DNA of 64,000 nucleotides from Hsuehochloa calcarea (taxonomy: Eukaryota; Streptophyta; Magnoliopsida; Poales; Poaceae), in the NCBI GenBank assembly GCA_036346395.1, contig JAYEVG010000034.1, forward strand, positions 124,001-188,000, written 5' to 3'. Below are positions 45,190 through 56,689 of the stretch, piece by piece. Positions within the stretch are counted from its first letter, which is position 1. Every line of letters starts with the position of its first letter. The notes beneath the pieces are model-generated. The model was not told the DNA's origin, ran no database searches, and saw only the letters and a program-made list of their open reading frames with translations. The position numbers were made by a program, and so were the translations under genes.

Positions 45190-45382
45190 TTAACCTTATG
45201 CGACGGTCAACACGAACGAGGCGACCACACGCATATCGTGACACTAGAAACTTCTTCTTGTGGGATAAATTGGTTTTGCAATCCAATTTTATAGCACAAA
45301 CAAAAGCACTTTTCAATCCAATTTTCCAGCATAATATAGAACAAGGAATAAATATAGAAGCTAATCCCCAAGAACAAGAAAC
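45190..45382. other. Unidentified segment between Harbinger and copia elements
   Basis: Open on the + strand with a peptide containing NFFLWDKLVLQSNF and FNPIFQHNIEQGIN. No family is recognised; an organellar or gene-derived origin is possible but not shown. It ends where copia LTR homology begins. Confidence 0.3.
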
Positions 45383-45511
45383 ATTTTTTTCTGATATAGT
45401 GAAGATCGTCGTCGTGCGCTTATGATTTTTTTTACAAAAGGGTTTTCCACGTAAAAATCGGTGTCTTTCTGTTTTTGATCTACTTTGTTATTTGCCTGTC
45501 GATTTCTAACA
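45383..45511 (+). repeat. Truncated 5' LTR of the second copia element
   Basis: Matches 49902-50029, including GATATAGTGAAGATCG and TCTACTTTRTTATTTRYCTRTCGATTT. Confidence 0.85.
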
Positions 45512-45513
45512 AG

Positions 45514-45525
45514 TGGTATCAGAGC
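45514..45525 (+). promoter_or_regulatory. Primer-binding site, initiator-tRNA-Met type
   Basis: TGGTATCAGAGC directly after the 5' LTR remnant. Confidence 0.88.
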
Positions 45526-45559
45526 TACGTTCGTTGCCCATTTCAATCTAGAGTTTGTT

Positions 45560-48375
45560 CAACATAGCGTCATTAAAGTATGATTTTTCGCTGCTAGATC
45601 GGGACACGCGATTCTCTCTGTGGCAAGTTAAGATGTGGGCGTTATTGGCGCAATCCGATCTGGATGAGATGCTGGATGGCTTCGAAAAGAAGGCAGCCAA
45701 TACTTAGTCCGATGAAGAAAAGAGAAAAGACCGTAAGGCAATGTCCCAACTTCAACTTCACCTGCATAATAATATTATGCAAGAGGTGTTGAAAATCACG
45801 TCTACCGGTGCTCTATGCTTGAAGCTGGTAGAGATATGCATGACAAATGATATCACCAGCAAAATGCATCTCAAGCAGAAATTATTCTTACATAAGTTGC
45901 AAGAGGGAGGTAATGTGTTGAATCATCTTTCATAATTTAAAGAGATCGTCTTTGACCTAGAGTCAACAGAGGTAAAATATGACGAGAAAGATTTGAGTTT
46001 AATTCTTTTGTGTTCTCTGCCTAGTTCATACTCAAATTTCAGAGAGACAATATTGTATAGTCATGATACACTAACCCTCGGCGAGGTTTATGAAGCCTTG
46101 CATGCCAAGGAAAAGATGAAAGCAGATAGTGTCTTACAAGGTTCAAGTTCACAAGCGAAAACTTATTTATTCATTGCAGCAAAAGGAGAAGAACTCAAAC
46201 AATGGATCTCGGGCCAAAGTTGACGACTACAAGGGTGGTGAAATCCAGAGGCAATTACAGTCGTGCAAAATATTGCAAGAAAAGTGGACACGACATATCT
46301 AAATACTACAAGTTCTGAGAATAAAGAAAGAGGAATGACACATACAAATCGAAAGGTAAAGCAGAAGATGAAGGTATCTGTAAATATAGCTCGTGATAGT
46401 AGTTACGATGGTGAGATGTTTTTGTTTACATTTTTCTTTGGATATCTTTGAAATTAATGATGAATGGATTCTTGATCGCCTACACTTTTCATGTGTGCCG
46501 AATAGAGATTGGTTTACTGTTATGAGCGGTCGGTAGTGCTAGTTTTGTTTTGATGGGTGATGATTCAGCGTGTAAGGTAGCAATCATTAGATCTACTCGG
46601 ATCAAGATGTTTGATGACACCATCGAATCTTATCGAATGTTTGATACATTAGGACATGAAGAGAAATCTTATTTATTGAGTGCTCTTGATGATAAAGGTT
46701 ACAAGTATTTAGGTGGAGGTGGAGTACTCAAGGTCACCAAAAGTTCTCTTTGTTGTAATGAAAGGTGACAAAGGGCTTTTAATGTCTATATTATCTCCGA
46801 TGTCACTGCGATTCTGAGTAATGCTCTTGTTGTTTCAAATAGGTTATCGATTACGATGCTACTAATCTTTGGCATATATATCTTGGGCATATGAGTGAAC
46901 TTGACTTGGCAGAATTAAGTAAGAGAGGACTTTTGGAAGGATATAATATCGGCGACCTGAAATTTTGTGAGCACTGCATATTTGGCAAACACAAGAGGTG
47001 AAGTTCAATACTTTGGTTCATACCATAGAAGGTATTTTGAATTATGTGTATTCTGATTTATAGGGACCATCTCGCAAACCATCGCTAGGAGGTGTTCGAT
47101 ATATGTTAACAATTATTGATGATTACTCTAGAAGAGTGTGGCTTTATTTCTTGAAGCATAAATTAGAAGCATTTTGATATTTAAAAATAGAAGACTATGG
47201 TTGAAAGGCAAAATGAAAAGAAGGTAAAGAAATTTCACATCGATAATGAGATGGAATTACGTTCTAATGAATTTGAATCATATTGCAAGGCCGAAGGCAT
47301 TGTTAGGCACTACTTTGCTCCCCATACTCTGCAACAAAGCGGTGTAGCCGAGCGTATGAACAGGACTATCATTTCTGAGGCTCGCTGCATGTTGTCAAAT
47401 GCAGGATTGCATAGGCGTTTTTGGGCTGAAGCCGTTTCCACTGCTTGTTATCTTATTAATCGGTCACCCTCTATTGCAATTGAAAAGAAGACCTCAATTG
47501 AGCTATGGTCTGGTTCCCTAGCAAGTTATTCAGAATTGAGAGTTTTTTTTGTTGTACTGCCTATGTTCATGTTGACAATAGAAAATTTGAGCCCATAGCT
47601 GTTAAGTGCATCTTTCTTGGTTATAAATATGGTGTTAAAGGATATAAGTTGTGGAATTCTGAAACAAATAAGGTTGTGATTAGCAAAAACATTGTCTTTA
47701 ATGAATCTGCTATGCTTCATGATAAACTGGCTACTAATATTTCTGTTGAGAGTTGCCAGAATTCAAGTGTTTAGGTGTTTAGGTGGAGCACTCTGTTAGT
47801 TCAGGTGACACATCAAGTAAAGAAAATTTTATTGTTCATAATGCACCTATTGTTGAGGATCATCCTATTGTTGAGCAGCCACCACAACGGTCTATTGCAG
47901 TTGATAGGCCTAGGAGGGATATTAATCTACCCAATAGATTGATTGAAGAAACTAATATTGTTGCTTATGCTTTGAGTGTAGCGAAGAAATTGAAAGTAAT
48001 ACACAACCTTCATCACACCACAGACTCGTTAACTCTACGATTGCAATAAGTGGATAACTATGCATAATGAGATAGAGTCACTTGAAAAGAATGACACTTG
48101 GGATTAAGTAAAGTTGCCAAAAGAGGAAAAACATTTGTTGCAAGTAGGTTTTTAAGAGAAAAGAATGTATTTTCTCCAAATGATGAGACAAGGTATAAAG
48201 CAAGGTTATTTGTCAAAGGTTATAGCCAGATTCTAGGTATTGACTTTAATGAGGTTTTTCCCTCGTTGTTAATCATAGCTCAATTAGCACTTTGCTCAAT
48301 TATAGTTGCTATGCATGATTATAAGTTTGATAGTTAGATGTTAAAACTGTATTTTCTTTACATTGAGAGTTAGAA

Positions 48376-48439
<64 letters not shown>

Positions 48440-49561
48440 ACTGAAGGTTTCATTGTTCCTGGAAAAGAGAATCTTGTTTGTAAGTTAAAGAAGTCTCTTT
48501 ATAGATTAAAACAATCTCCTAGGCAGTGGTATAAGAGATTTGACACATTCATGCTTTCTCAATGTTTTAAGAGGTCTGATTATGATAGTTGTGTTTATTT
48601 AAAAATTGTCAATGGTTCTGCTATATATTTGCTCCTATATGTTGATTACAACAAAAGATAAAATAGAGATAGCAAGGTTAAAGGCGCAATTAAGTGGGGA
48701 ATTTTAGATGAAGGATTTAGGTGCAGCAAAAAAAAATCTTGGTACGGAGATATCCAGAGACATGCCCTCTGAAAAATTATACCTGAGTCGGAAAGGGTAT
48801 ATTGATAAGATCCTCGTCGCTTTAATATGCATGAGGCTAAACGGTGAGTACTCCATTAGTGCATATTTGATTATCTTGACTTTATGCCCACAAATCGGAT
48901 GATAATGTTGAGCACATGTCCAGGTTCCATATTCTAATCTGATTGGTTCTCTTATGTATGTCATGGTATGTTCTCGTCTGATTTATCACATGCACTAAGT
49001 GTTGTTAGTAGATTCATGGCTAATCTGGTAAAGAGCATTGGAAAACAGTTTGATGGATTTTCATATACTTGCATGGTACATTCAATGCTTGTTTACAGTT
49101 TGAAAAATCTAGAGATAGACTTATTGGTTATGTGAATTCGACTATGTTGGTGATTTGGACATGATGAGGTCACTTACGGGTTATGTGTTCACTATTGGTG
49201 GTTATGCTATGAGTTGGAAAGTAAGTTTGAGCCACTATAGCTTTATCTACCATCAAGCGAGTATATGGCTATTTCTAAAGCATGCAAAGAAACCACATGG
49301 TTGAGAGGTTTATACATTGAGCTTTGTAGAGATACTTCTTGCATTACTTTATTTTGTCATAGTCAAAGTGTTATATATCTTACAAAGAATCATATATTTC
49401 ATGAAAGAACAAAGCACATTGATGTTAGATATGCCATTGCTCAAAGTAATGTTAAGGTATGCAAAGTAAGTACTCATGATAATCCTGATGATATGATGAC
49501 AAAGCCAGTTCTAATTACTAAGTTTGAGCTTTGCTCAAACTTGGTAGGTATTAAAGTTTGA
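45560..49561 (+). pseudogene. Copia gag-pol polyprotein, degraded
   Basis: Gag: SLWQVKMWALLAQSDLDEML, then SLILLCSLPSSYSNFRETIL and a zinc knuckle near 46270 (CKYCKKSGHDISKYY-like, final Cys lost). Protease near 46470 (EWILD, then CVPNRDWF) has lost the DSG core. Integrase: IYLGHMSELDLAELSKRGLL, VAERMNRTIISEARCMLSNA. Reverse transcriptase: DETRYKARLFVKGYSQ, a TA expansion, then CKLKKSLYRLKQSPRQWYKR and a catalytic box YVDY instead of YVDD. RNase H: ISKACKETTWLRGLYIELC and ERTKHIDVRYAIAQ to 49561. Numerous stops are present. Confidence 0.88.
48378..48437. repeat. (TA)n microsatellite inside the copia reverse transcriptase
   Basis: About 30 TA units interrupting the reverse-transcriptase region where the conserved segment before the GF...KLKKSLY motif should lie. 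Confidence 0.95.
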
Positions 49562-49652
49562 TCCAAGAAACTTTCGACGCACGGTGGTCATTTATTTTAT
49601 TGGAGAAGTTTTTTATATGCTACAAGGAGGGAATTTGTATCAAGGTGGAGAT

Positions 49653-50029
49653 TGTTGGTATGTGATCCGACGAAGAGGCCAAGGTGCCGAGGCGCGAGCG
49701 TCAGCGTCGAGCAGAACCCGACCCATCGGAGGCCCATGGCGAGTTCGGGAGTGCGAGGCGGAGCCTCTGCGGTCTGATTATTCTTCTTTTTTGGATTTAT
49801 TTTCGTTTTCGACTTGAGTTAGTTTTATACTTCACATATATCCCTTGTAAACCGCACGAGAAGAGTTGACGGCTCATGAAATCCGTGTGTTTTGTAAACA
49901 CTTTTTTTTGATATAGTGAAGATCGCCGTTGTGCACCTGTGTTTTTTTTTTCCGAAAGAGTTTTCCCTGTAAAAATCAGTATCTTTCTATTTTTAATCTA
50001 CTTTATTATTTATCTATCGATTTATAATG
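49653..50029 (+). repeat. 3' LTR of the second copia element
   Basis: 377 bp; starts TGTTGG and contains a GC-rich stretch (49677-49770). Its end lacks the usual CA. Confidence 0.85.
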
Positions 50030-50668
50030 TCGGTGGTACCTTTTTCCCGCCCTACTAATAAGAATTTGCTTTTGGATCTTTCGCTGCGCACCGTCCCTAG
50101 GTCGTGTTGGTCCAGGAAAATTAGTGTACCGATATCCTTGCGGCGTATGATCGGGTTCCATCGATCAAGGTTCCTTTTTTTCCGTGTCCATCTTTGTTAA
50201 TCATCTGCTTCAAGATCTCGGATCACTCGCCTTTTTTTGGCGTTTTTATTTCTCCACAACCCCTTGTCCTACTCGTGAATATTGCTTGGAAGCAGCTTTA
50301 TCCCGGTACATGCACGACATACGGTTGTTGTTGTTTTTTCTTTTTTTGGTGCAGGGGAAAAAATGTGCCACGTGGTGCACAGTAGGTGGTCAAACATGAA
50401 TAACAGCGGGCGGCTTGGTACGAAAGAAACCTAGAGCAAATTAAATGTGAGCAAGGAAGGCTTGGCCTTCGTTTCCTGGCACCATTTGTACGTGTTGCCA
50501 AGCGCGCTTCTTTGAAACTTCCCCTGCTTCCTCCCTCCTCTCCTCTCCTCTCCTCCTACCTCGGACACGTATATATAGGTGCGCGAAGCGAACACCTGTT
50601 GCTTGTCCAACCACAGCACCATCGCGTCGCTTACACACACACTCTTTCACTCTCTCTGCGCGGCACAC
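50030..50668 (+). promoter_or_regulatory. Promoter and 5' leader of the serine acetyltransferase gene
   Basis: TATATATA at 50570-50577, about 92 bp before the start codon, is a good TATA box. A CT-rich tract (TCCTCTCCTCTCCTC, 50529-50560) lies just upstream, typical of plant core promoters. The copia 3' LTR ends about 540 bp upstream of the TATA box. Confidence 0.6.
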
Positions 50669-51583
50669 ATGGCTGCCTGCGTCGACAAGTGGCACCCGAC
50701 GTTCCCCTGTCGCCTCTCCGACAGCATCTACCGGTTTATGCCGAACTGCACCACGGACTGCCCGGTGGCCGCTGCATCGGCGGGCGTGGCCGTGAGCGAC
50801 AGCGGCGATGACGTGTGGAACGAGCTGCGCGCGGAGGCGCAGGATGACGCGAACGCAGAGCCGCTCCTCCGCAAGTTCTATGCCGACCTCGTCCTCTCGC
50901 GGCCGTCGCTGGAAGCCGCCCTCGCCGCGCACCTGGCCACCAAGCTCTGCATCCCGGGGGTCCTGCCGCAGGACGCGCTCCGGGACCTCCTCGCAGGCAC
51001 GCTGACCGCGCACCCGGAGGTGGGCCGCGACGCGCGCGCCGACCTCCTCGTGGTGCGCGACCGCGACCCGGCCTGTGCCAAGATGGTCCACTGCTTCCTC
51101 TACTACAAGGGCTTCCTCGCCCTGCAGGCCCACCGCGCGGCCCACGGGCTCTGGTCTGAAGGCCGCACGGCGGCGGCGCTCCTCCTCCAGAGCCGCGCCT
51201 CCGAGGTGTTCGGTGTGGACATCCACCCTGGGGCGCGCATTGGCAGCGGCATCCTGCTCGACCACGCCACAGGCGTCGTCATCGGGGAGACGGCCGTCAT
51301 TGGCGACGACGTGTCCATCCTGCACACCGTGACGCTGGGCGGCACCGGGAAGCAGTCAGGCGACCGGCACCCCAAGGTTGGGGAGGGGGTGCTCATCGGC
51401 GCCGGGGCTAGCGTGCTCGGCAATGTGCACATTGGCGCCGGAGCGAAGATCGGCGCAGGCGCAGTCGTGCTCCGGGACGTGACGGCCGGAACCACGGCCG
51501 TCGGAAACCCAGCCAAGGCGATCGGGAAGAAAGCGGCGCCGCAGCGGCGGCCGGAAAAGCAGCCCGGGGTGACCATGGAGTAG
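50669..51583 (+). CDS. SAT: Serine O-acetyltransferase
   Basis: Transfers an acetyl group from acetyl-CoA to L-serine, giving O-acetylserine for cysteine synthesis; it normally assembles with O-acetylserine (thiol) lyase. Intronless, 304 residues from ATG 50669 to TAG 51583. Residues about 48-150 are the N-terminal helical SATase domain (DVWNELRAEAQDDANAEPLL, KLCIPGVLPQDALRDLLAGT). The left-handed beta-helix follows with DIHPGARIGSGILLDHATGV (catalytic His in DIHPGA and LDHATG), VIGETAVIGDDV and HTVTLGGTGKQSGDRHPK. Hexapeptide repeats GVLIGAGASVLGNVHIGAGA follow. The C-terminus is longer than in many SATs and ends KQPGVTME rather than the Ile-terminated tail that docks into the thiol lyase, so complex formation is uncertain. 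No clear transit peptide, so probably cytosolic. The frame is intact; the first-choice ATG sits well behind the TATA box. Confidence 0.95.
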   Translation: MAACVDKWHPTFPCRLSDSIYRFMPNCTTDCPVAAASAGVAVSDSGDDVWNELRAEAQDDANAEPLLRKFYADLVLSRPSLEAALAAHLATKLCIPGVLPQDALRDLLAGTLTAHPEVGRDARADLLVVRDRDPACAKMVHCFLYYKGFLALQAHRAAHGLWSEGRTAAALLLQSRASEVFGVDIHPGARIGSGILLDHATGVVIGETAVIGDDVSILHTVTLGGTGKQSGDRHPKVGEGVLIGAGASVLGNVHIGAGAKIGAGAVVLRDVTAGTTAVGNPAKAIGKKAAPQRRPEKQPGVTME

Positions 51584-52400
51584 GGGTGGTCGAATTACGT
51601 GATTTGAAGGATTGAGGGGGGTGTCAGCTCAAATATTTAGTGCAAGAGAACAGTTTCCCTCCAAAAGATATTTGCGGTTGATTACTGCTGTTAGTGAATG
51701 AGTATTCTATACTCTATAGAGGGCTAAATGGCCTATTGAGGGAGCTCAATTAGGCATTGAGCCCTAGTACAAGTCCATACCGTTTTCTCTTCTTTTTTTG
51801 TAGGAATAACGAAATATGCAGATGCTCAGCTACTGGCTCATTGTAAATATAGTGCGAGTTTGTTCTTTCATCTATTTTTCTTCTTGTTATAATGTGCAAT
51901 ATAGATGCTTTCCTACATTCAATTTTATACTTAAGTGCTAAATTTGACGACGGTTTGACAATAGTCTGTTTGAAGGAGGTCAACTAGCAGATGAAGATCA
52001 ATGGATAATGTAACTTGAGTAAGCACACCTTGGACTCTTGGAGGGCTCCTTCAGACAAAACAGAGCATAGAGTATCAAAGCCCAATCTAAAATTTGACTG
52101 ACAAGCTGTGGAAGAGTTGCAAAGAAATAATAAATAATAGGCAGTTCCACAATTCCACCACGACTTTGATTGCTTATCTTCGTCCAAATAAATCGGCAAA
52201 ACGTGTAGCAATTTAGCATTTAATTGGACAAATAAATAAACTAATAGGATGGATTAAGCGGAGAAGGATGTGTGACTTGTGACGCGGCCGTCAAGCTAGA
52301 GCATCTGAGAACTGACGGCTACCCGATGTGGGAGATGTGAGCCTGTGCTTTTCTTCGAAAGGGGAAAGTGGGAAATTGGTATATCGTTTTAGGTAGAAAT
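51584..52400. other. 3' UTR and intergenic sequence downstream of SAT
   Basis: AT-rich, no gene recognised. It contains an imperfect hairpin at 51721-51764. Confidence 0.5.
51721..51764. repeat. Imperfect 20-bp inverted repeat
   Basis: Arms GGGCTAAATGGCCTATTGAG (51721-51740) and CTCAATTAGGCATTGAGCCC (51745-51764) around loop GGAG. It lies about 140 bp after the SAT stop and could be part of the 3' UTR. Confidence 0.8.
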
Positions 52401-52561
52401 TGTTGAGTAACCGTCGCTGGCGAGTCCAGTCCGAACGGGTACCTCGTATACAATGATCAGAATCGTAAGAACGATGAAGAACACAAGAACACAACAATAG
52501 AATGAACACAGAGATATGCGGGACTTCAGGGTCTGCTTTATTGCTTCGGATCAATTAGGGG
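52401..52561 (-). repeat. Truncated 3' LTR of the third copia element
   Basis: Homologous to the left half of 58122-58441, with small insertions. Homology stops after GATCAATTAGGG. Confidence 0.85.
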
Positions 52562-52596
52562 TTCTTTCTGTAGAATAGACTAAGTTCTTTGCTTTC

Positions 52597-55500
52597 TTGG
52601 AGGTAACGGAAGATGTCCATTATTTCCTGCCAATGCCTTTGGTAGGTTCTGTACTATACCTTACTAATAGGTTTACGGCAAATGCAATGCCCGATCTAAT
52701 GCGGTTGCTAAAACATAAGTGCTCCCTCGCACTTTCGGTATGGGAATTTTGGTCCCAGGACTTCCTCCCGCTCTTCTTTAGATCTGTACGGGTCCTTGTC
52801 TTGCTGCAAGGATCTCCCGACCATCGGCACTTTCGAAGGATATGCCTTTTCAAAGCCGAACCTTTTTCAACACTTTCTGAGTGTAGGTTGGCTGATGTAC
52901 TAGAATCTCTTCCGGGATATGCTCAAGCTGCAAGCCTAGGCAGTATTTGGTTTGATCCAAATCTTTTATTTCGAACTCTGACTCCAGGTAAGAGCTTGAT
53001 TTCTTAATACCTTCTAAGGTTCCAATGATATTCAGATCATCTTCATACACTGAGATTTATACAAAATCCATCCTAGGATCGTCGTATAAATACACAGGGA
53101 TAATTCTCATTGTTCGTGTAGCCTTTCTTGCATAGAAAGTCGCTTCGAGCGATTATACCACATTCTGCCTGATCGCTTCAGTCCATACAGTGACTTTCTG
53201 AGTTGCACACTGTATAGATTTCTATTTGCTCTATCTTGGTTCGGGACAGGGATACATTCAGGTATCTTCATATAAATGTCCGAATTCAAATTTCCATAAA
53301 GGTATGCAGTTACCACATCCATCAATTTCACTTCTAACTTCAAGTTCACTGCCATTGAGATAAATATCTAAAGGTAATTCCGCTCATGACCGGGGAATAG
53401 GTTTCTTCATAACAATCTCCTGGACGTTGAGTGAAACCTTGTGCAACGAGCCTTGCTTCTTTCATTTCTCTTTCGAACAAATACCCACTTATACCCTACA
53501 TGGTGCACATGGGGAGGTGTGCGGCTTCTGTGCCCAAGCACCTCTCTTTTATTCAGAGAGAACAATTCAGTTTCTATTGCCTTCTTCCAATCTTCTCAAT
53601 TTGATCTTTTCTTATATTCAACGAGCGATGCAGGCTCTGGATCAAGATTGATGATTGTGACAATTTTCTTTGCAAAGTAAATGTCGACATTGGTCATTGG
53701 CTTATTCATAGATTCTCCCAAGATCATAAAGTTTATAGCTATGTCTTCAAGGTGCGATATTTCTTATGCTTCTATTTGCTTACCGCTACTTTCAATTGCG
53801 GGGCAAGTCCTTTAGTTTTTCGCTTCGATGTGCGCACACATCCATGCCGATGTCTCCTTCATGGGATGTTCAATTCTAGTATGTCTTTTCAAGGTTCCAT
53901 CTTGGTGCAGTCTCAACGGCTCCCCTTCCGATTATGGGGTACTTTGGTGATCGGTATGTCAAGTCCTTCTTATCCTTTTCACCAGCGTCCCGGTTACTTC
54001 GGATTCGAGGGGCCGGAGTTCTCGTCCTTTCAGAGGCCTTAGGACGGGATTAGGGATACCTTCATCGGTATTTCAACCCTCTCCGGTGCATTGCGTACAG
54101 GCATATGCGACTTGGTCACGCTCTTCAAATCACTAAAGTGGTTAGGCAGTTGATTCGCTAATGCTTGCAAATCAATTATCTTCTGGACTGCAATTATTTT
54201 CTAGACTTCAATTATCTTCTAGACTTCGATTATCTTCTGGACTTCTCTATTTGCTTCACTAGTGCGCAGGTCATATGCATGGATTTCAATTATCTTCTAG
54301 ACTTCAATTATCTTCTAGACTTCAATTGTCTTCTGGACTTCTCTATTTCTCGACATTTTACATCAAGGGTTGATTTCCTCCCCCTAATGACGAGAAATAA
54401 TTCTCATCTAATATGCTATCGTGAATGGTGCATGCAAATCTCAATTGTGGGGTCCAAATACCGATTATGGATCTTTGTCTCATAACCAACGTATATCCCA
54501 GACTTTTGGAGAGTGCCCATTTTAGTTTGCCGTGGTGGTGGTATAGGTACATAAGCCTTGCAACCAAACCTTCAAAGATGAGAAATTTTCAGTGTTGACC
54601 CTTGCGCTAGTTGCATAGGTGAATGGATGTTATATGTCGGTGGTCTAAAATTGATGACGATTCTTTGCGTGCAGATCTGCGTGTCCACAACATGTAGTTG
54701 GTAAATAACAATTTCGCTAGTCCATTCGGGTGTGGACATGCGATGCACGGATGCTCAATTTTAATTCTCATTTTCACACAATAATCATCATATGCCCTTG
54801 AAGTAAATTCTCCGGCGTTGTCCATTCTGGTGGACTTCACATGATGATAAGGAAATTATTCTTAATGTTAATTATCTACGAGATTAGCTTTGCAGAAGCG
54901 GGGTTTCTCGTAGACATTAAACAAACGTGCGACCGTTTCGAGGAAGCATCGATAAGCACCATAAAATACCTAAATGACCCTTATAGGGCTGTTTAGGGAC
55001 GCAAATGTCTCCCCGGATACGGTCCAGAATGCGAGGATTTCGTCCTTTACTTTGAGTAGAGGGTCTAGTAGTCGGCTTCGATGGTACATGCAGGCACACA
55101 AAATCTTCAAGATTCGGAAGTTCTTTAAATTGACACTATATCCTGTGAATTGTTAATTATATTTCTCATCATCCTAAGACCTAAGTGACATAATCTATCA
55201 TGCCGAGATAGAAGAGGTTTAGAGCTTCTAAATATAGTTTTGAGGCGTAAGATAGGTGCAAATGCCTTAATATTAGTGTAGTATAGCCCATTTTCAAATG
55301 AAGGAAGTCATTCTAATACCAATTTTTTTTCACACGCTCAGTAATGGCGGTATTCCTTACCATGCTCTTCTTGATCTCTCATGGAAACCGTTAGCGAATA
55401 TCCTTGAGAGTTCTAGTCGATTATGGGCACAACAAGGCTTCTTTAATGACCAAAGTTGTGTCCGTCGGAGTATAATTGTGGCCCTTCCTAAGCCTATTAT

Positions 55501-56443
55501 ACATGTATCACTGCGATTGTTGAAAAATTCCATCTCTCTCAAGGTGGTATTCATTGTGCCGCTACCCTGCTAAGCACACTTCCTCCATAGGGCGCTACAT
55601 GCGATCTAATATAATGTACTTTATTAATATGTAGCATAAATCCAGAACACATAAAATAAAAATACTTCAGATATTAGAACATAACTTGCTATCATAAATA
55701 CGGGAAATATAAGTCTTGCAGGACTCATCATAAGAATTTAATGCTTTGCTCTTCTAGAGCCTACAACCATTATTCAAAGTTTCATCATAATCACAAAATG
55801 CAAGTGACTGTAAAAGGGTCTAAGTGCAATGTGCACTAGATCGAATCAGAGAAGTATTCATAAACTTCGCCTCAATCTGCTACATGGCGATCTTCTCCTC
55901 TTGGGCAATTACGGCTGTGGCCGCTGCTATGTCCAAAGGAGGGATGATGGGGGCTGCTACTAGGCTGTCCATATCCATAAGTGCAACTAATGGGTGTGGA
56001 TCTTCCGTGCCTGCAATGGTGAGGTCTGCCTCATGCTATCCTTTGCCCCTTTTCTTAGATCAGAAACACCAATTACGTGCGACTCACGACCTTACCCTTC
56101 TTGCCCTTCTCCTTCGTGAGAGGCTTCATCACCTTGTAGCTGCTAGTATTGGCTTCATGGCCAATATTGCTACTAGGTGGCTGTGAGATGTAGTTCTTCC
56201 TTAGAACATCATCTTGAGCTTCCACAATTTTCATGATGTCAATCACTGCGGCATACTACTTGTAGCCATTTTGACAATAACTGCGTGCGGATTGCACCGC
56301 ATTCGGGTAAAGGTAGAGATGGTCTTTTCAATCTTCTGCTCATTTGTGATTATATTATCACATAATTGGAGATTGTATAAATTCTGACCATGCCGGGTCG
56401 ATTCTTCAACTCTGGTTCGTGATGCGACCATTTTCATATTCAT
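52597..56443 (-). pseudogene. Copia gag-pol polyprotein, degraded
   Basis: Read on the - strand. Gag: MKMVASRTRVEESTRHGQNL and NAVIV-type capsid sequence (56443-55830). Integrase: RNPRILDRIRGDICVP (about 55050) and STRMDNAGEFTSRAYDDYC (54835). An 18-bp repeat block lies at 54170-54350. Reverse transcriptase: KLEVKLMDVVTAYLYGNLNS, LRKSLYGLKRSGRMWYNRSK, and a catalytic box YEDD instead of YVDD (53045), then KYCLGLQLEHIPEEILVHQP. The RNase H region after AFAVNLLVRYSTEPTK is missing and joins directly to the truncated LTR. Many stops and frameshifts are present. Confidence 0.83.
54170..54350. repeat. 18-bp tandem repeats inside the third copia element
   Basis: Seven or more copies of TTCAATTATCTTCTAGAC in two blocks (54170-54245 and 54288-54345) separated by about 45 bp. 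The unit is a multiple of three, so it would add six residues per copy (EVQKII-like on the - strand). It lies between integrase and reverse transcriptase. Confidence 0.88.
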
Positions 56444-56689
56444 GCAAAAAGTTCATAAGATTATCGATGGTAATTTCCATAAAATGGTTGCAAAATTCTT
56501 ATAATGCTCTTCAACTCCTAGTTCGTGATTCCGTATTTTCTATGCATTTTCATGATTTATCGCTATTTTCGGTGATTAAAAGCAATATTAATAATCGCAA
56601 ATAATCAAAACAAGAATACAATAAATAAATTGCATAGAAATAATAATAACAAGGTAAAAATGCTTCAAATGCAAAACCGATTCAAAATT

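Larger units (their letters stand above)
45383..50029 (+). mobile_element. Ty1-copia LTR retrotransposon, 5'-truncated
   Basis: The 3' LTR is 49653-50029 (377 bp, TGTTGGTATGTG...TTTATAATG) after the purine tract AAGGTGGAGAT. Only the last ~128 bp of the 5' LTR remain (45383-45511, GATATAGTGAAGATCGTCG...CTAACA), followed by the primer-binding site TGGTATCAGAGC (45514-45525). The polyprotein is broken throughout. No target duplication is testable at the truncated end. Confidence 0.9.

Noticed and set aside
45198..45425. Plastid-derived gene fragment
   Set aside because: The peptide has an organelle-like feel, but no specific plastid protein could be matched.
50441..51325. 294-residue - strand open frame
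   Set aside because: Antisense to serine acetyltransferase; composition artefact.
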